Assembly: GCA_001936135.1 (NCBI GenBank)
Contig: CP012819.1
Coordinates: forward strand, 1,397,501-1,461,500
Length of the DNA stretch: 64,000 nt
DNA from: Saccharomycopsis fibuligera x Saccharomycopsis cf. fibuligera
Lineage: Eukaryota > Ascomycota > Saccharomycetes > Ascoideales > Saccharomycopsidaceae
Direction of reading: 5' to 3'
Positions 38,179 to 49,021 of this stretch are shown here, one piece after another. Position numbers and translations under genes: made by a program. Under the pieces are notes generated by a model, which saw only the letters and a program-made list of their open reading frames with translations, did no database searches and was not told the DNA's origin. Each line of letters starts with the position of its first letter. Position 1 is the first letter of the stretch.

Positions 38179-41100
38179 TTAACCGTTTAAATTATAACCC
38201 AAATTCCTAATTTCTGTTGAATTATCATTAATTAAATCTTTTACAAAAATTGAGTGCTTTTGAGTATACTCAAGTAAAACATTTTGTCTAATATTCTTGA
38301 ATACTATACTCAACTGCTTGTAACTTTCAGCCCAATTGCTTTGGAAACCGCCATCATCATTATCATTGTCATTGCTATTATTGACATCAACATCATTCAT
38401 CATTGCATTGCTATTGTCTCCAGCTAATTCTAGCTTTGACACAATATCCAATACCAAGTTATTAAACTCATTTTCCGCTTGAAGAAATTTGAAAATATAA
38501 CTGATTAAATTATTAATTTGATGAATGTAAAATTTGTTTGAAAAAGCCCCAATAGACAGCTTACGAGAGGAGTCAATGAGCTTATAGGAGCTAATTTTTG
38601 TCAAATATTCTGAATGAAGTTGAATCAATTCATCAATGGAATAGCTCTGATAATTTGCCTCGTGAATTTCAGGCTTAGGTATCAAAAAGTTTTCATTAGT
38701 TGTTGAATAATGCTGGTTGATATTGCTAAACATATTTCCTATTGGCGAGGTAGCAGTAGTGTGGCTGGTATAATCATCGGCAAAAATTGCTTCGTTGCAC
38801 CGCTGCAGATACGCCTTATTAGGAAGCAAAACACGGTTAAACTTGGACATATAATTAAAAAGCTTGGATTTATTATTATTATTGTTATTGCTTTTCGCTG
38901 CAGCGTTTTTCATGAACATATCTTTTGATTTATTAAGTTTGGAAAACAACTCTTTAAACTCATTATCGATAACTTCTGAATGTAAATGGCCCAAAATCTT
39001 GGAAATAAATTTCACAAACATATTTCTGATAATGTTTAACCTGGTAAACGATTTGATTATCCATAATTTGTTTCGTTCAGTGCGTGAAAGAGCAATGTTA
39101 CCATTTGTGTTTTTCTTCTCATTATTGATTGCTAGTACTTCACGATTTATCACTTTCAAGTTATGTTTAGAAATCGTGCTAGACTCAAGCCAGGATTTAT
39201 CAAGCATGTGCTTGACTCTACTCAACTTCCACAAGAAATTGAATAGCTTGAGATATGTCTTTAGACCTTTGAAGTTGTCGTAGAGTATTAAGTTCAATGG
39301 ATCTTCAAGTTTATAATCAAGCGTAAACACATCCCAACCAAAATTTGCAGATGTATTTAGGGAAAGAATTCTTGCATCTAATCTAAGTAAGGTATCTCTA
39401 GGATAATTTTTCAATGAAGACCAATAAATCGAGTTGGTTAAAATTTGCGATAACTGAGTTGTAGACAATGATTGAGATGGCTCACTTAATATTGAAGAAG
39501 AATTATCAATCAATGCAGCAATAAAATCACCTTTTGAAAGAAGCAAAAAATTTTTAAGATTAATAATGTGGTAGTCAATTTTAAAATTATTGTACAACAC
39601 ATGGCTAAAATAACTAGTCAACTCTTGGTATTGGGATTCAATTAACAAAGAAAACTGATTATGGTTGCAGAACTTGAGACCTGATGTTTGCTCTTGTAAA
39701 AACTGTCTGTATTTCTGGTTGTAGCCATTGAGAAAGTTGTATTCTTTGCACACGTCCCTCAAGTACACTATCGTTTTTCCAATTTGATAAATTTTTTGAC
39801 TTGTTTTCGATGGGAGAAATTTTGGAAACTTTTCAGAGTCAAATTGTAAACTTACTATATTAGCAAATTGAGCAGCAGTTCCTTTTGTACTCTCTTTATC
39901 ATATTTAATAAAAAATTCATCATTGTTGTCAATCAAAGTACCATTTAGTAGCCAGTTTTCTAGTATATTGTAATATGGTTCACAGCTCACAATGAAAAAG
40001 CTCTCAGACAAGTCTTTTATTATAGAATCACCAAAATTTGTATAACTGTGTATCAAAGATAAAAATTCGTTTCCATGTAAAGCATCCAATTGGTTCGACA
40101 CTGAGTAGATAAACCTAAGCTTGTCTATTTGATCGATCAAATGCTTGTATATATCAATAAGGGTTTTCCCCACATCGTTATTCGGCATTGATAACTCATT
40201 GATGATTTTCATGTACTCTTGAGAAAAAGTTTGAACATGACTCAAAAATGCAGTTTTCACTTGAGAATCTGAATTTTGTTTAGAGATCGTTGACAAGTGC
40301 TTGTATAATAAACTGGCTTCAAACAAGTAATGGAGAACACCACTATAACTGTTGCTAATTGAATCGGGTATATTGATAGTATTGTGAGTTTTCTCAACGG
40401 GAAATAATTCTGATGTTGAGCCAAGTAGCGTATAATATATGTACTGCAACACTTCTGATTCTTCAGTATACATGGGATTGAATTCTGCATATAATGCGTT
40501 CACTATGTCGTTCAAAGACTGGTTGGAATAGCCTCTAAAATTAAAGTTGAAGTTACCTCGGCGTCTTTTGCTGGCGTTATCTGTCAACGAGCCGGAATTA
40601 TTATAATTGTTGTTTAGAATATTAGACGAGCCCTCATGGAATCCAGACGAGTTGCGGGAAAACATTCTACTGCTCGGATTTGGTTCAAACATTGAATCGG
40701 CGCTCAAGGGAGTATTAATAACGTTATTATTATTATAATTATGATTATTATTGTTGTTGCTGCTACTATTGATATTCTTCATAGTTTGTGTAGTGAATGC
40801 TGATCTTTGTGATGTGATACTGGGCTGGTGCTGAGTGTTTAAATGATATCCAGAATGTATCTGCTGCTGCTGGGGCACTGGCATCGGATTATATAGTCTT
40901 GCTGTCTTGTTGTTCAAATCATTTACTACTGTTGCTGGCATTGCAGCACCGGCTGACGATGATGATGAGGATGCCGCTGATACTGGCCTGTCGTGAGCTA
41001 ATGAATCCAAAAGGGTGATGTATCTGGCTACTTGATCCGCGTTTCTGTACTTAAGCAACAACTTTACAATTTGCTGAAACTTGCGCCAGCTCTGCTGATC

Positions 41101-41301
41101 CTTGAATATACTTTCATGATCACTAAAGATTTGTCCTAGGTCGTAGTTTGTATATTGATTCTGCTTTTGACTATGGTCAACAAATGATATGAGTTGATTG
41201 TATATGTTACTTCGCACTTCATTGGGTACAGTGGGTGGAATAAGACTATCTACTAGGTGTGACAAGGATGAGTATAGTATTCCATGTGCATCATGGGACA
41301 T
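38179..41301 (-). CDS. SPC98: Gamma-tubulin complex component Spc98 (GCP3)
   Basis: The 1040-aa protein has the two GRIP domains of GCP family members. The N-terminal GRIP1 begins near residue 275 (VNALYAEFNPMYTEESEVLQYIYYTLLGS). The C-terminal GRIP2 contains RLDARILSLNTSANFGWDVFTLDYKLEDPLNLIL (about 645-680), whose GWDxFxLDY...PLN pattern is typical of GCP3/Spc98. KYLKLFNFLWKLSRVKHMLDKSW follows, matching the family LFxFLWRxKRxE segment. With Spc97 and gamma-tubulin it forms the microtubule-nucleating complex at the spindle pole body. The first 60 residues are an N-terminal helical cap, then a Ser/Asn-rich linker (about 105-265). An Asn run at about 810 lies inside the C-terminal domain. Confidence 0.9.
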   Translation of the reverse strand: MSHDAHGILYSSLSHLVDSLIPPTVPNEVRSNIYNQLISFVDHSQKQNQYTNYDLGQIFSDHESIFKDQQSWRKFQQIVKLLLKYRNADQVARYITLLDSLAHDRPVSAASSSSSSAGAAMPATVVNDLNNKTARLYNPMPVPQQQQIHSGYHLNTQHQPSITSQRSAFTTQTMKNINSSSNNNNNHNYNNNNVINTPLSADSMFEPNPSSRMFSRNSSGFHEGSSNILNNNYNNSGSLTDNASKRRRGNFNFNFRGYSNQSLNDIVNALYAEFNPMYTEESEVLQYIYYTLLGSTSELFPVEKTHNTINIPDSISNSYSGVLHYLFEASLLYKHLSTISKQNSDSQVKTAFLSHVQTFSQEYMKIINELSMPNNDVGKTLIDIYKHLIDQIDKLRFIYSVSNQLDALHGNEFLSLIHSYTNFGDSIIKDLSESFFIVSCEPYYNILENWLLNGTLIDNNDEFFIKYDKESTKGTAAQFANIVSLQFDSEKFPKFLPSKTSQKIYQIGKTIVYLRDVCKEYNFLNGYNQKYRQFLQEQTSGLKFCNHNQFSLLIESQYQELTSYFSHVLYNNFKIDYHIINLKNFLLLSKGDFIAALIDNSSSILSEPSQSLSTTQLSQILTNSIYWSSLKNYPRDTLLRLDARILSLNTSANFGWDVFTLDYKLEDPLNLILYDNFKGLKTYLKLFNFLWKLSRVKHMLDKSWLESSTISKHNLKVINREVLAINNEKKNTNGNIALSRTERNKLWIIKSFTRLNIIRNMFVKFISKILGHLHSEVIDNEFKELFSKLNKSKDMFMKNAAAKSNNNNNNKSKLFNYMSKFNRVLLPNKAYLQRCNEAIFADDYTSHTTATSPIGNMFSNINQHYSTTNENFLIPKPEIHEANYQSYSIDELIQLHSEYLTKISSYKLIDSSRKLSIGAFSNKFYIHQINNLISYIFKFLQAENEFNNLVLDIVSKLELAGDNSNAMMNDVDVNNSNDNDNDDGGFQSNWAESYKQLSIVFKNIRQNVLLEYTQKHSIFVKDLINDNSTEIRNLGYNLNG

Positions 41302-42162
41302 ATTTGCTGTGCTAGAAGAATATTATTATACCTAGTGAGGGTGGAAGGCGCCTCGTGGTGTTGGCTTTCGTTATTCCTGTTAGTGATCTCAATAATAGAT
41401 TATGATGATTGGGGATATTTTTTATTTATGTATGATCCGCCAATTGTAAACAAAACACAGGGCTGCATAACCGAAGCAAAGCGGCAGTAAACGGCGTCTT
41501 CAGGCAGGTGAGCAATCTGGTTAGTGACTGTAAGGACTGGGAAGGTACTTGTGCTCAGAAGCTGTATAATGAGTTAGCCAATAGAGGAAAAGATACTCTG
41601 CTAGTACTGCTATACTTTTGTTACTCCCGATCTGGTTGCGGGTTATTTCTTAAAGTTTCATAATGTAGTATGAACGGATCAAGACAGAAGAAAGATTTAT
41701 TAACTGTTTGTAAGAGTAGTTTGAACACGTAAAAGTACAGGGTCGCATTAATTTAGTGCTAGCCTCAATAGATGATACTTTATGTCATGATGCTGTTGCT
41801 TTAGCTAAAAATTGAACAGTTCTAGTACAAATCTTTTGCTTTTACTTGTTTATTTTTTTTTTTTTTTTTTTTTTTTTTTTATTTTTTTTTTTTTATTTTT
41901 TGCATGGTAGTACCAATGTCAAAAAACAGTCAATCTGCAAGACGTAAAGAAAAGAAACTTTGGTGGGATACGTATTTAAAAAAAAAAGTGTATCTGAACA
42001 TCTATGGAAGATCATATTTAACATAACACAATGAAAAAATAAAACAAGAGAAGAAAAGAAAAGAATGGAAAAGACCACATGAACAAGAGAACGACAAAAA
42101 TAGTAATAGAATATTGAAATAACATGACAACCCATATAGTGACGCTTCCCCAACTTTCCAAT
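41302..42162. other. Intergenic region SPC98 promoter / zinc-cluster gene 3' side
   Basis: A 0.86-kb region with a poly(T) tract at about 41849-41895 and A-rich DNA just after the zinc-cluster gene stop. No tRNA or ORF of note. Confidence 0.55.
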
Positions 42163-43962
42163 CTAATTGTCTAAAGGAATAAAATTGCCTACTATACAAC
42201 TGGGTATATTATACCGGTCCCTCCTAATCGTGAAACTGAAACAGCAGCTTTTCCGTTTTCGCCCATCCTTAGTCCTCAAGTTGCAACTGGTCAACACTGC
42301 TTTCTGACCCTTATCAAACGCGATTGCCCCATACTTTTCCCAGAAATTAACCGCACTTTCCTCGCTCATCAACTCATATATTGTCAACTTGCCGTCTTTC
42401 AACGCGTCCGCATTGACTTCCACAAGTTGGGCAAACTCCTTGTTGCCGCGGTATATCTCCCCTGTTCTGCGCCACAAGCAGGCGGGAATGGCCATGGAGG
42501 TGAAGACGCGATCGTAGTCTAGTAACATCCGCTCAAATGCTTCCTCGACGAGGACCAAGTCGACGTCTTTCAAAGTTCGGGCAATCGCCCGGAACGCGGG
42601 CCTGAAGATGCTCAATGGCTTAAGGATTCGTTGTCGAGATTGCTGGTTCATATAATTGTCCATGTAGTTTTGTAATCGGGCGTATCCCTTGGCATAGTTG
42701 TATGGCTGGAGTAGTCCGGCATCTAATTTTGCTTTGATTACTTGCTTGAGACGTTCCTCGGGGGTAATTTCGGTGGACGGGTCAGCAGCAGTGAGGAAGA
42801 ATTTGTCCTTTGCTGAATCGGAAATCATTGGGATTTCTGATTGTTGCTTGATGTTGTTATTATTTGGCGCGGAGCTGAGATTGCCACTGTTATTGTGGTT
42901 ATTGTTATTATTACCAGCAGCAGCATTATTGCCATTACTGCCAATAACCGCATTCTCGCTGATACTGCTTAGTTGGTTGAAACCATTTGCATTATTACTG
43001 CTACTCAAATACTGTTCGTTGCTCCCATTGCTGCCTCCGCTACCATCCCCGGCAAAAAGCGAGAAATTGGCACCATTATTACCATTAGCAGCAGCACCCG
43101 CGCCCCGCCTTGCAACGTTTGAACTCTGTAAATTTGCCAAATCCGTAAAACTATTACTTTGACTCAAGTTTTTCCCGTACTGACTATTGACGCTATTAAC
43201 TACATCTGGGTCATCAATCATTGATAGGAATTCGTTTAATGAACTGAACTCGGAGTTTGCATGTTCAGAATAGAAAAAGGGATTAGTCTGGTTTGTAAAA
43301 GGGTGAAGCTGGGATAGTAAGGATATTCCTGAATTGCTCGGCATATTGCTGGATAAGCCAAATAAATTGCTATTAATACCGGTAGTGTTATTATTAGTAG
43401 TAGCGGCGGTGGTAGTGGTGGTGGTGTCTGTATTATTATTATTATCATTATCATTATTATTACTATTATCATTATTATTATTATTATTGTTATTATTATT
43501 GGCGTTGCTAATATTCTGTACATTTTCTGATGATACAGGTACTGGCGGTTGAACGGCTGGTGAAGTAGCAGTATTCTTGTCTGGTGATGCCTGTGCTGGT
43601 TGTGGTTGTGGTTGTGGTTGTGGTTGTGGTTGTGGTTGTGGTTGTTGATTTTGCTGCTGCGGAGAAGCAAAAGTAGAGTACAAATTATTCAACGATGAAT
43701 GTCCCCCACTGATGCCACCAATGCCACTAACGCCATTCAACTCATGCTCTGGTTTTATTTTACCACCGTTGGCATTTGGGTGACTATTGTTATTGCCGTT
43801 ACCGTTTAAATTTGGATCTGGATGGGTAAGACCAGAGTCAACCCCGGTGGATTGCTCATTACTATTCGCATTACTACTTCGACTATCACTGGTAACTGAT
43901 GGTGGTTCTTGAGCCCTGCCAGAAACCATTATTTCTCCTGGTTGCTGTTGGTTTTCTGGTAA

Positions 43963-43999
<37 letters not shown>

Positions 44000-44877
44000 A
44001 GAACCGGAACTAGAGCATTTGAGGGCTGTCCAGCTACTGGCTGTCCAGCTACTGGCTGTCCAGCTACTGGCTGTCCAGCTACTGGCTGTCCAGCTACTGG
44101 CTGTACCAAAGTTTGCCCAAAGGCCTGACCAACTGGTTGACCATGTTTGCCATATTCAGCACCAACCGCTGGTTGTCCAATAGACGGCTGCACCATCAAC
44201 TGCAGCCCCACTTGCTGTTGTCCAATTACAGCAGCAGCAGCAGCTGCTGCAGCCCCAACTGCTGGCGGTTTCAACTTTTTCTGTCTCGAGTTTATTGGCT
44301 CATCTCTGCACAAGTGAGATATATTTCGCTTAACGCATCGCGTACAAGGTCTATTATCGTCGCAAATCATATGTGACCGACGACAAAATATGCATGCAAT
44401 TTGAACTTTTTTCTTGCGTTTTTTCGATGATGATAATGAGTTATTGCCCGCGTTGTTTGGGTTGGTGCTGATGGAAGTATTTTGTGCTGGGTTTGGGGAG
44501 ATTTTGACGTTTTTGGTGGTGCTTTTACTGTCACTGGTAGCTTCGTTGTCATTATTGGCATTCGAATTAGAATTGGCCAATGTATCATTATTAATCTTGT
44601 TGTTGACGCTCACTGTAGCTTTTTGCTCATTTTCGTTTTTGTTTTGATTTTCGTTTGCATCGTTATTGTTGTCGTTCGTACCATAATTATCGCGGCCTCT
44701 GTTACTATCAGCACTATCGTTAACAGTGCCATCATTCGCATTCTTTTCTGTTGAGTGTCCCTGGGCAGTCCCACTGCCAGTTCCAGCCCCTGGGCTCTCG
44801 TTCTTGGCTGGTTCTGCATTACTTGAAGAAGGTGCTGCTGCTGATGGGGATAGTCCATCGCTATCGTTTCCAGACAT
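42163..44877 (-). CDS. Zn2Cys6 + PAS transcription factor, Rds2/AcuM/Cwt1 type
   Basis: The frame opens at 44970 without an ATG; the first ATG at 44877 gives 904 aa. The Zn2Cys6 cluster KKVQIACIFCRRSHMICDD plus RPCTRCVKRNISHLC (about residues 155-190) has the CRRSHxxCD form of the Rds2/AcuM/Ert1 group. The C-terminal 200 residues hold the matching PAS region: DKFFLTAADPSTEITPEERL, LDAGLLQPYNYAKGYARLQ, LLDYDRVFTSMAIPACLWRR, EIYRGNKEFAQLV, QKAVLTSCNLR. These factors control gluconeogenesis and non-fermentable carbon use in S. cerevisiae (Rds2, Ert1) and Aspergillus (AcuK/AcuM); Candida Cwt1 also affects the cell wall. The middle is almost pure low complexity: VAGQP x5, poly-Gln, Pro-Gln repeats and poly-Asn. 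This makes it about twice S. cerevisiae Rds2 in length. Confidence 0.88.
44025..44103 (-). repeat. 15-bp minisatellite (VAGQP repeat) in the zinc-cluster gene
   Basis: Five perfect tandem copies of a 15-bp unit (plus strand CTGTCCAGCTACTGG) encode Val-Ala-Gly-Gln-Pro. A CTG/CAG run encoding poly-Gln lies right beside it (about 43969-43998). Confidence 0.85.
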
Positions 44878-46372
44878 GATCTGCTGAGTTTGAAGACCTG
44901 GAGTATTTGAGTTACTTTGACTTGCTTTGATTTGATCTGATCTATCAAAGAATGAGAGGAAAAGAGGCAAAATGGCAGGAAACTATTGATAATGAGCTGT
45001 GATTTACTCCTATTCGCGGCTCTAGCCTCTGTCGCTCTTGTTGAAAACAGTGAAGCGAAAGTAAGTAGATATTAAGTGTACCACTTTCACTTTCACTCAC
45101 TTTCACTTGGTTCTATTTCGCTAGTTTTAGACTATGTCTGTCCTTTCTTCCTTGACTGTGTGTGACAACTCAGAATATTTTGTCCCTAGTTTCTGATGCG
45201 CTGAACACGTCTGCCACGTTAGCCGCCTCTTATCCACTCAATACTGCAAAGTATAAAGCGTGCAATTGATGCGCTGCTGTGCCGCACCGCACGAGTATAT
45301 CATTTTTTCTCTAAAAATGCCAAAATGCCAAAATGCTTACAGTTTGCGGAGGAGCAGCAGGAGGAGGATCTTCCTGTGTGTGCGGATGTCCTCACATGCG
45401 TTACACCCTTACACCGCCTGATAGCACAACCTCTATATTATTTTACGCTTTGCCGTAAACTGTTTTCTCAGCCTACAACATCATTCACGCCAACCACACT
45501 CGTATTCGTTGACTCCCACATCACTATATATCGTGCATCCCTCCGGGAAAATAGTTACACAGCAACGATTGCTAAAACAAAAACAAAAAAAAAAAAGCAG
45601 TTCTCAACAACTCATAAGCGAGACTGCGATTGAGGTTACGAGCACCGTTCTCTGGGCTATGACAATACTTGGCCCAGTAGCGAACAGGATAGGAAAGAAG
45701 GAAGACCACTGCGCCAGAGCAACGGTAAGGACAGTGGTGTTTTGGCCTATAGCAAGATGGCAAGAGCAGCACAAATGGAACCATACGAGAACAGGCCTGG
45801 TACCGGGCCACGGTCCCTTGAGGGAAGTATAAGCATTACATTGACGAATTAAGCGATAGTGCGTTGGTTATATAAACCACATCGAAGAAACAGCAACCAC
45901 CTCTGGCGAGAAATAGCCGACGCTGAGGAGGAGGAGTGCCAGAGTATTTAAAACTCAAGGCAGAGACATAGGGCGGTAAGTTAGTGGCTAGATAAAAAAA
46001 AAAAAAAAAAAAGAAAGAAAAAAAAAAAAAAACATTTATTGTTAGTACAACCTTTTCTTCTCCAAGTAATCAACAGAAGTGATTGAATAAAAGAGAAACG
46101 CTGGGCCAGTAATTAGTGTAAGTCTTTGATGCAATGGAATATGATAATATCATAGAGAACAGGAAAAAAAAGGCATTTGCCATTGGGCATATAATACATG
46201 ATTAAAACCAACCTGATGTTGAGAGGTAAGCGACAGAAAATATAGTAAGCGATGAAAATTATGGAATGTGCAGTGCAATATGAATGATGACAATGTAATA
46301 TTATAAAGCAGTGTAATATGGAACGAGTGCAAAGAGATGACTATAAAAAGTTGAAGCTAGGCACAGCAGGCC
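44878..46372. other. Intergenic region, zinc-cluster gene promoter / RCN1 3' side
   Basis: A 1.5-kb region. The part next to the zinc-cluster gene has repeated CACTTTCACTTTCACTC elements (about 45080-45110). A moderately GC-rich segment at about 45640-45830 contains only non-ATG or unsupported ORFs. Two poly(A) runs lie at about 45992-46030. I could not support an RNA gene, although the GC-rich segment would be worth folding. Confidence 0.5.
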
Positions 46373-47140
46373 TCATTCATAGTTGTCCAACGTAATCAGA
46401 GGGCTTGCCGGAGATCGAGAGCCGGCATTGCTATTGCTGTTTTCATGGGCGTTGGTTGCTGCGCCAGCCGAGGTATCTATTCTCAAATCCATTGACTTTA
46501 GTAGAGTTTTGGTGGAGCCTCTACTGTTCACACTAGCGCTGCTGCTGTCCTTGCTGCAGATATTATCTAGACCACCGCTAGCACCAGCATCGCTGTTCAC
46601 CTCATCCTCGACGTGTTGCTCACCATCCGCCAGCTCCGGCATTGGCTCTTCATAATTGGCAATAAAGTCGTCAACCTGGCCGTTCATGTCTACCCCGCCG
46701 TTGGTGAAGTTCCCATCCAACGGAGCGTACTTTTGCGAATCGATATTCAAGTGTCGGTTGTTGACTGACTTTGGCGGCTTGATCAACGTCTCGGAAAGGG
46801 AGATTTTCCCCAAACTGCTGAAGGTCCGGTGGGACTTGAGAAGCGCGTAGATTTGGCTGGCAATTGACTCGTTGTTGAAGACAACCACTATGCGTTGGAG
46901 GGAGGCTAGGGTGGAAAAGTAGTATATTTGGCTAGCGACATTGGCGTTGCCACCGACATTGCTGTTCAAGACAAAGATTTTGACTTCCTCGGCAACGGAG
47001 AGGTTGGCGGTTGGGTTTCTCTGGAAAACTGAGGCCGGCAAGTCAGAAAGGATGATTGTGGTGCGGGGCATCTTTTTGGCGAGTAACGGCGATGTGCTGA
47101 GGTGCGGGTGCGACTGAGAGCGGGAAAAGACCGAGGTCAT
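46373..47140 (-). CDS. RCN1: Calcipressin-like calcineurin regulator
   Basis: The 255-aa protein starts at ATG 47140 (MTSVFSRSQ); the frame upstream begins with a GTG only. The N-terminal RRM-like fold of calcipressins is seen in TTIILSDLPASVF (about residues 26-38), IYYFSTLASLQRIVVVFNNESIASQIYALL (about 70-98) and GKISLSETLI. The C-terminal TLLKSMDLRIDTS resembles the TLLKSK...ITID ending of yeast Rcn1, which docks on calcineurin. Rcn1 both inhibits and assists calcineurin and is a target of the pathway. The normally invariant FLISPPxSPP phospho-motif is not present; at that place the sequence reads RHLNIDSQKYAPLDGNF. This divergence lowers certainty. A Crz1-type site lies in the promoter. 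Confidence 0.72.
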   Translation of the reverse strand: MTSVFSRSQSHPHLSTSPLLAKKMPRTTIILSDLPASVFQRNPTANLSVAEEVKIFVLNSNVGGNANVASQIYYFSTLASLQRIVVVFNNESIASQIYALLKSHRTFSSLGKISLSETLIKPPKSVNNRHLNIDSQKYAPLDGNFTNGGVDMNGQVDDFIANYEEPMPELADGEQHVEDEVNSDAGASGGLDNICSKDSSSASVNSRGSTKTLLKSMDLRIDTSAGAATNAHENSNSNAGSRSPASPLITLDNYE

Positions 47141-47308
47141 TGTGATCTGAAAGGTATTGGTGGTATGGTATTCCTGAGAAATGGATAATTGTAGCAGCAC
47201 CACCACCACCAGCGGCGGGTTGGTTGCTGGTTATATACTTCTGATTGTGTCAGCGACCGTTACCTGTCACCAGCCACATGCTACGCACAATGACGCTCGT
47301 TGCTCCAG

Positions 47309-47316
47309 GTGGCGCA
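47309..47316 (+). promoter_or_regulatory. Candidate calcineurin-dependent response element (Crz1 site)
   Basis: GTGGCGCA is an exact match to the yeast CDRE consensus GNGGC(G/T)CA. It lies about 170 bp upstream of the RCN1-like start codon, in the opposite orientation. RCN1 is a known Crz1 target in S. cerevisiae, which makes the location sensible. Confidence 0.45.
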
Positions 47317-47390
47317 GCTTTTCCTTCGGCCGCAGACTTGGCTGCGCTGTCCTGCACTTGGGTGCCCTTGGCTGTGCCTCACTGTGTTTC

Positions 47391-47434
47391 GCTGTTCCTG
47401 GATGTTCCTGGATGTTCCTGGATGTTCCTGGATG
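47391..47434 (+). repeat. 10-bp minisatellite
   Basis: Four consecutive copies of a 10-bp unit (TGTTCCTGGA) with one substitution at the left edge. It sits inside the GC-rich block and outside any supported gene. Confidence 0.8.
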
Positions 47435-48968
47435 TGTGTCTCTGTGTGGCAGCACGCAGCGTAACGCCGCCTGACGCTCGTATCTAGTCACGCGATCTCA
47501 CACGTGCTCCAGGCGTAGTGCCCGAGCAGCTGCCTCGGCAGCACCTACAACAATCATCGTCTGCGCCGTGTGCCACGTACGAATAGGAGGCACGCCAACA
47601 GTCATACTGGCACAGTAGTACTGCCGTCGCCTGTCCACCGCCGCGCCCGCTGCTCTGCTGAGCGTCTTTTGCGCTTTTCCTTTCTTTTCCATTCCGCTTT
47701 GCCTCTTTCCAGATTTGCTTGCAGACGACCCGGCATCATCAAGAACCGGCCAACCGTTATGGCTGAGCCAAATACTTCTGTGTGGCCACGGGACCCTTGG
47801 CTTGTGGCCCCACTGCGCCTTAGTCTGCCAACCTGCCAGTCTTCGCTGCTAGTCATTACTGTACTGAATGCAGCTAGACTGGCGCTGGCGTTTGCCAGCC
47901 GCGCCTATCCCGCCGCTCTCTTGCCACGCTGGACGTCGACGTCCACACTCCTGGGTTTTTGCAGTGTACTCGAGCAAACCTCTCAAACGTGTGAACGTGA
48001 AGCCAACGCGGTATCACAGGGTGCCGCACCCCTCCCATCGGACAGCTAATAGCTACTACGGTATACGAATACCGTGGGCGTGGGCACAACTATCGTGGCG
48101 TTCCACTGGCAGCATACTCATGACCATCAACACTTATCCTGAACTTGGGTCAGCCGCAGCACACCCAGCAACGTTTCTCTCAATTGGCAAGTGCTCTGCC
48201 CCTTTTGCCTGCCAAGAGCCGCTTACTCTAAAAAAGGCATTCTTAGCATGCCTAAAAAAAAAAAAAAAAAAAAAGTGTAAACCAACAGAAAGGACCAGAA
48301 ACTGCCTGAAAATAGGGGCAAAATGTGCCACCGCCACCAGGAAACGTAGAAGTGGTGGTGCATCGCCTCTGCGGCGCCACTGTGGTGCCACTGGGACGTC
48401 ACAAGCCAACCGTGTTGGTAGCATGTTCAAGCGTGTCCAAACAGCTCTGCCATCTTGCAAACAGTAGCGCATGTGTTTTGGGGCGCCGTCTCCCCGTAAA
48501 CGTAGGAATGGTGTAAGGGCGGTGCTATCCTGGTGTAAGGGTGGAGTATGCGCTATGATGCATCCAGCATATCACAACTCCGTACACCACCGCTGCACTA
48601 CTGCCGCAACATGGAAAACCCTACTCGCCGCTGGCTGGCTGGCTAGTTGATCATTACTCATTATTCATTAATCGTGGCTAGATAGCTAATTAGATAGGGT
48701 GGAAAAAGTCATGAAAAAAATAAAAAGAACAGAAACATGGAGGGGGAAAAAAACGCAACATGAACGCAAGACTGCGTGAATAAAGTCAAATAAACAAAAG
48801 AAACATAAGGCTGTTATTATTGATGGTTTAATATTAGGATGCAAGGGCTGGATTGCCGGTAGCAACGACAACGTGAAATACATTATGAAGAGTAAGATTT
48901 TGTAGCTCTAGCAGAAGCAAAACCAGAGCAGGGCAAGCTGTTCTTTTTTTGGAAAACTAAAAATAAAA

Positions 48969-49007
<39 letters not shown>

Positions 49008-49021
49008 TATAAAAAAAGAAG

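Larger units (their letters stand above)
47141..49021. other. GC-rich intergenic region, RCN1 promoter / PTP 3' side
   Basis: A 1.9-kb gap. From about 47,250 to 48,640 it is conspicuously richer in G+C than the rest of the window, with overlapping ORFs on both strands, mostly from non-ATG starts and with no family signal. It contains a 10-bp tandem repeat (47391-47434), a poly(A) run (48255-48273) and, next to the PTP stop, a very long A-rich run (48960-49018). No tRNA or rRNA was recognised. Confidence 0.55.

Noticed and set aside
43236-44647. Several antisense ORFs inside the zinc-cluster gene
   Set aside because: They result from trinucleotide repeats (poly-Asn and poly-Gln codons), which keep all frames open; no independent coding signal.
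45509-45832. ORF in the moderately GC-rich segment near 45.7 kb
   Set aside because: It begins at a TTG and has low-complexity lysine runs with no recognisable domain.
47570-48467. Overlapping plus-strand ORFs of 159 and 199 codons in the GC-rich block
   Set aside because: At least one begins at a non-ATG codon, the two overlap each other in different frames, their composition is that of GC-rich non-coding DNA, and no family motif is seen.
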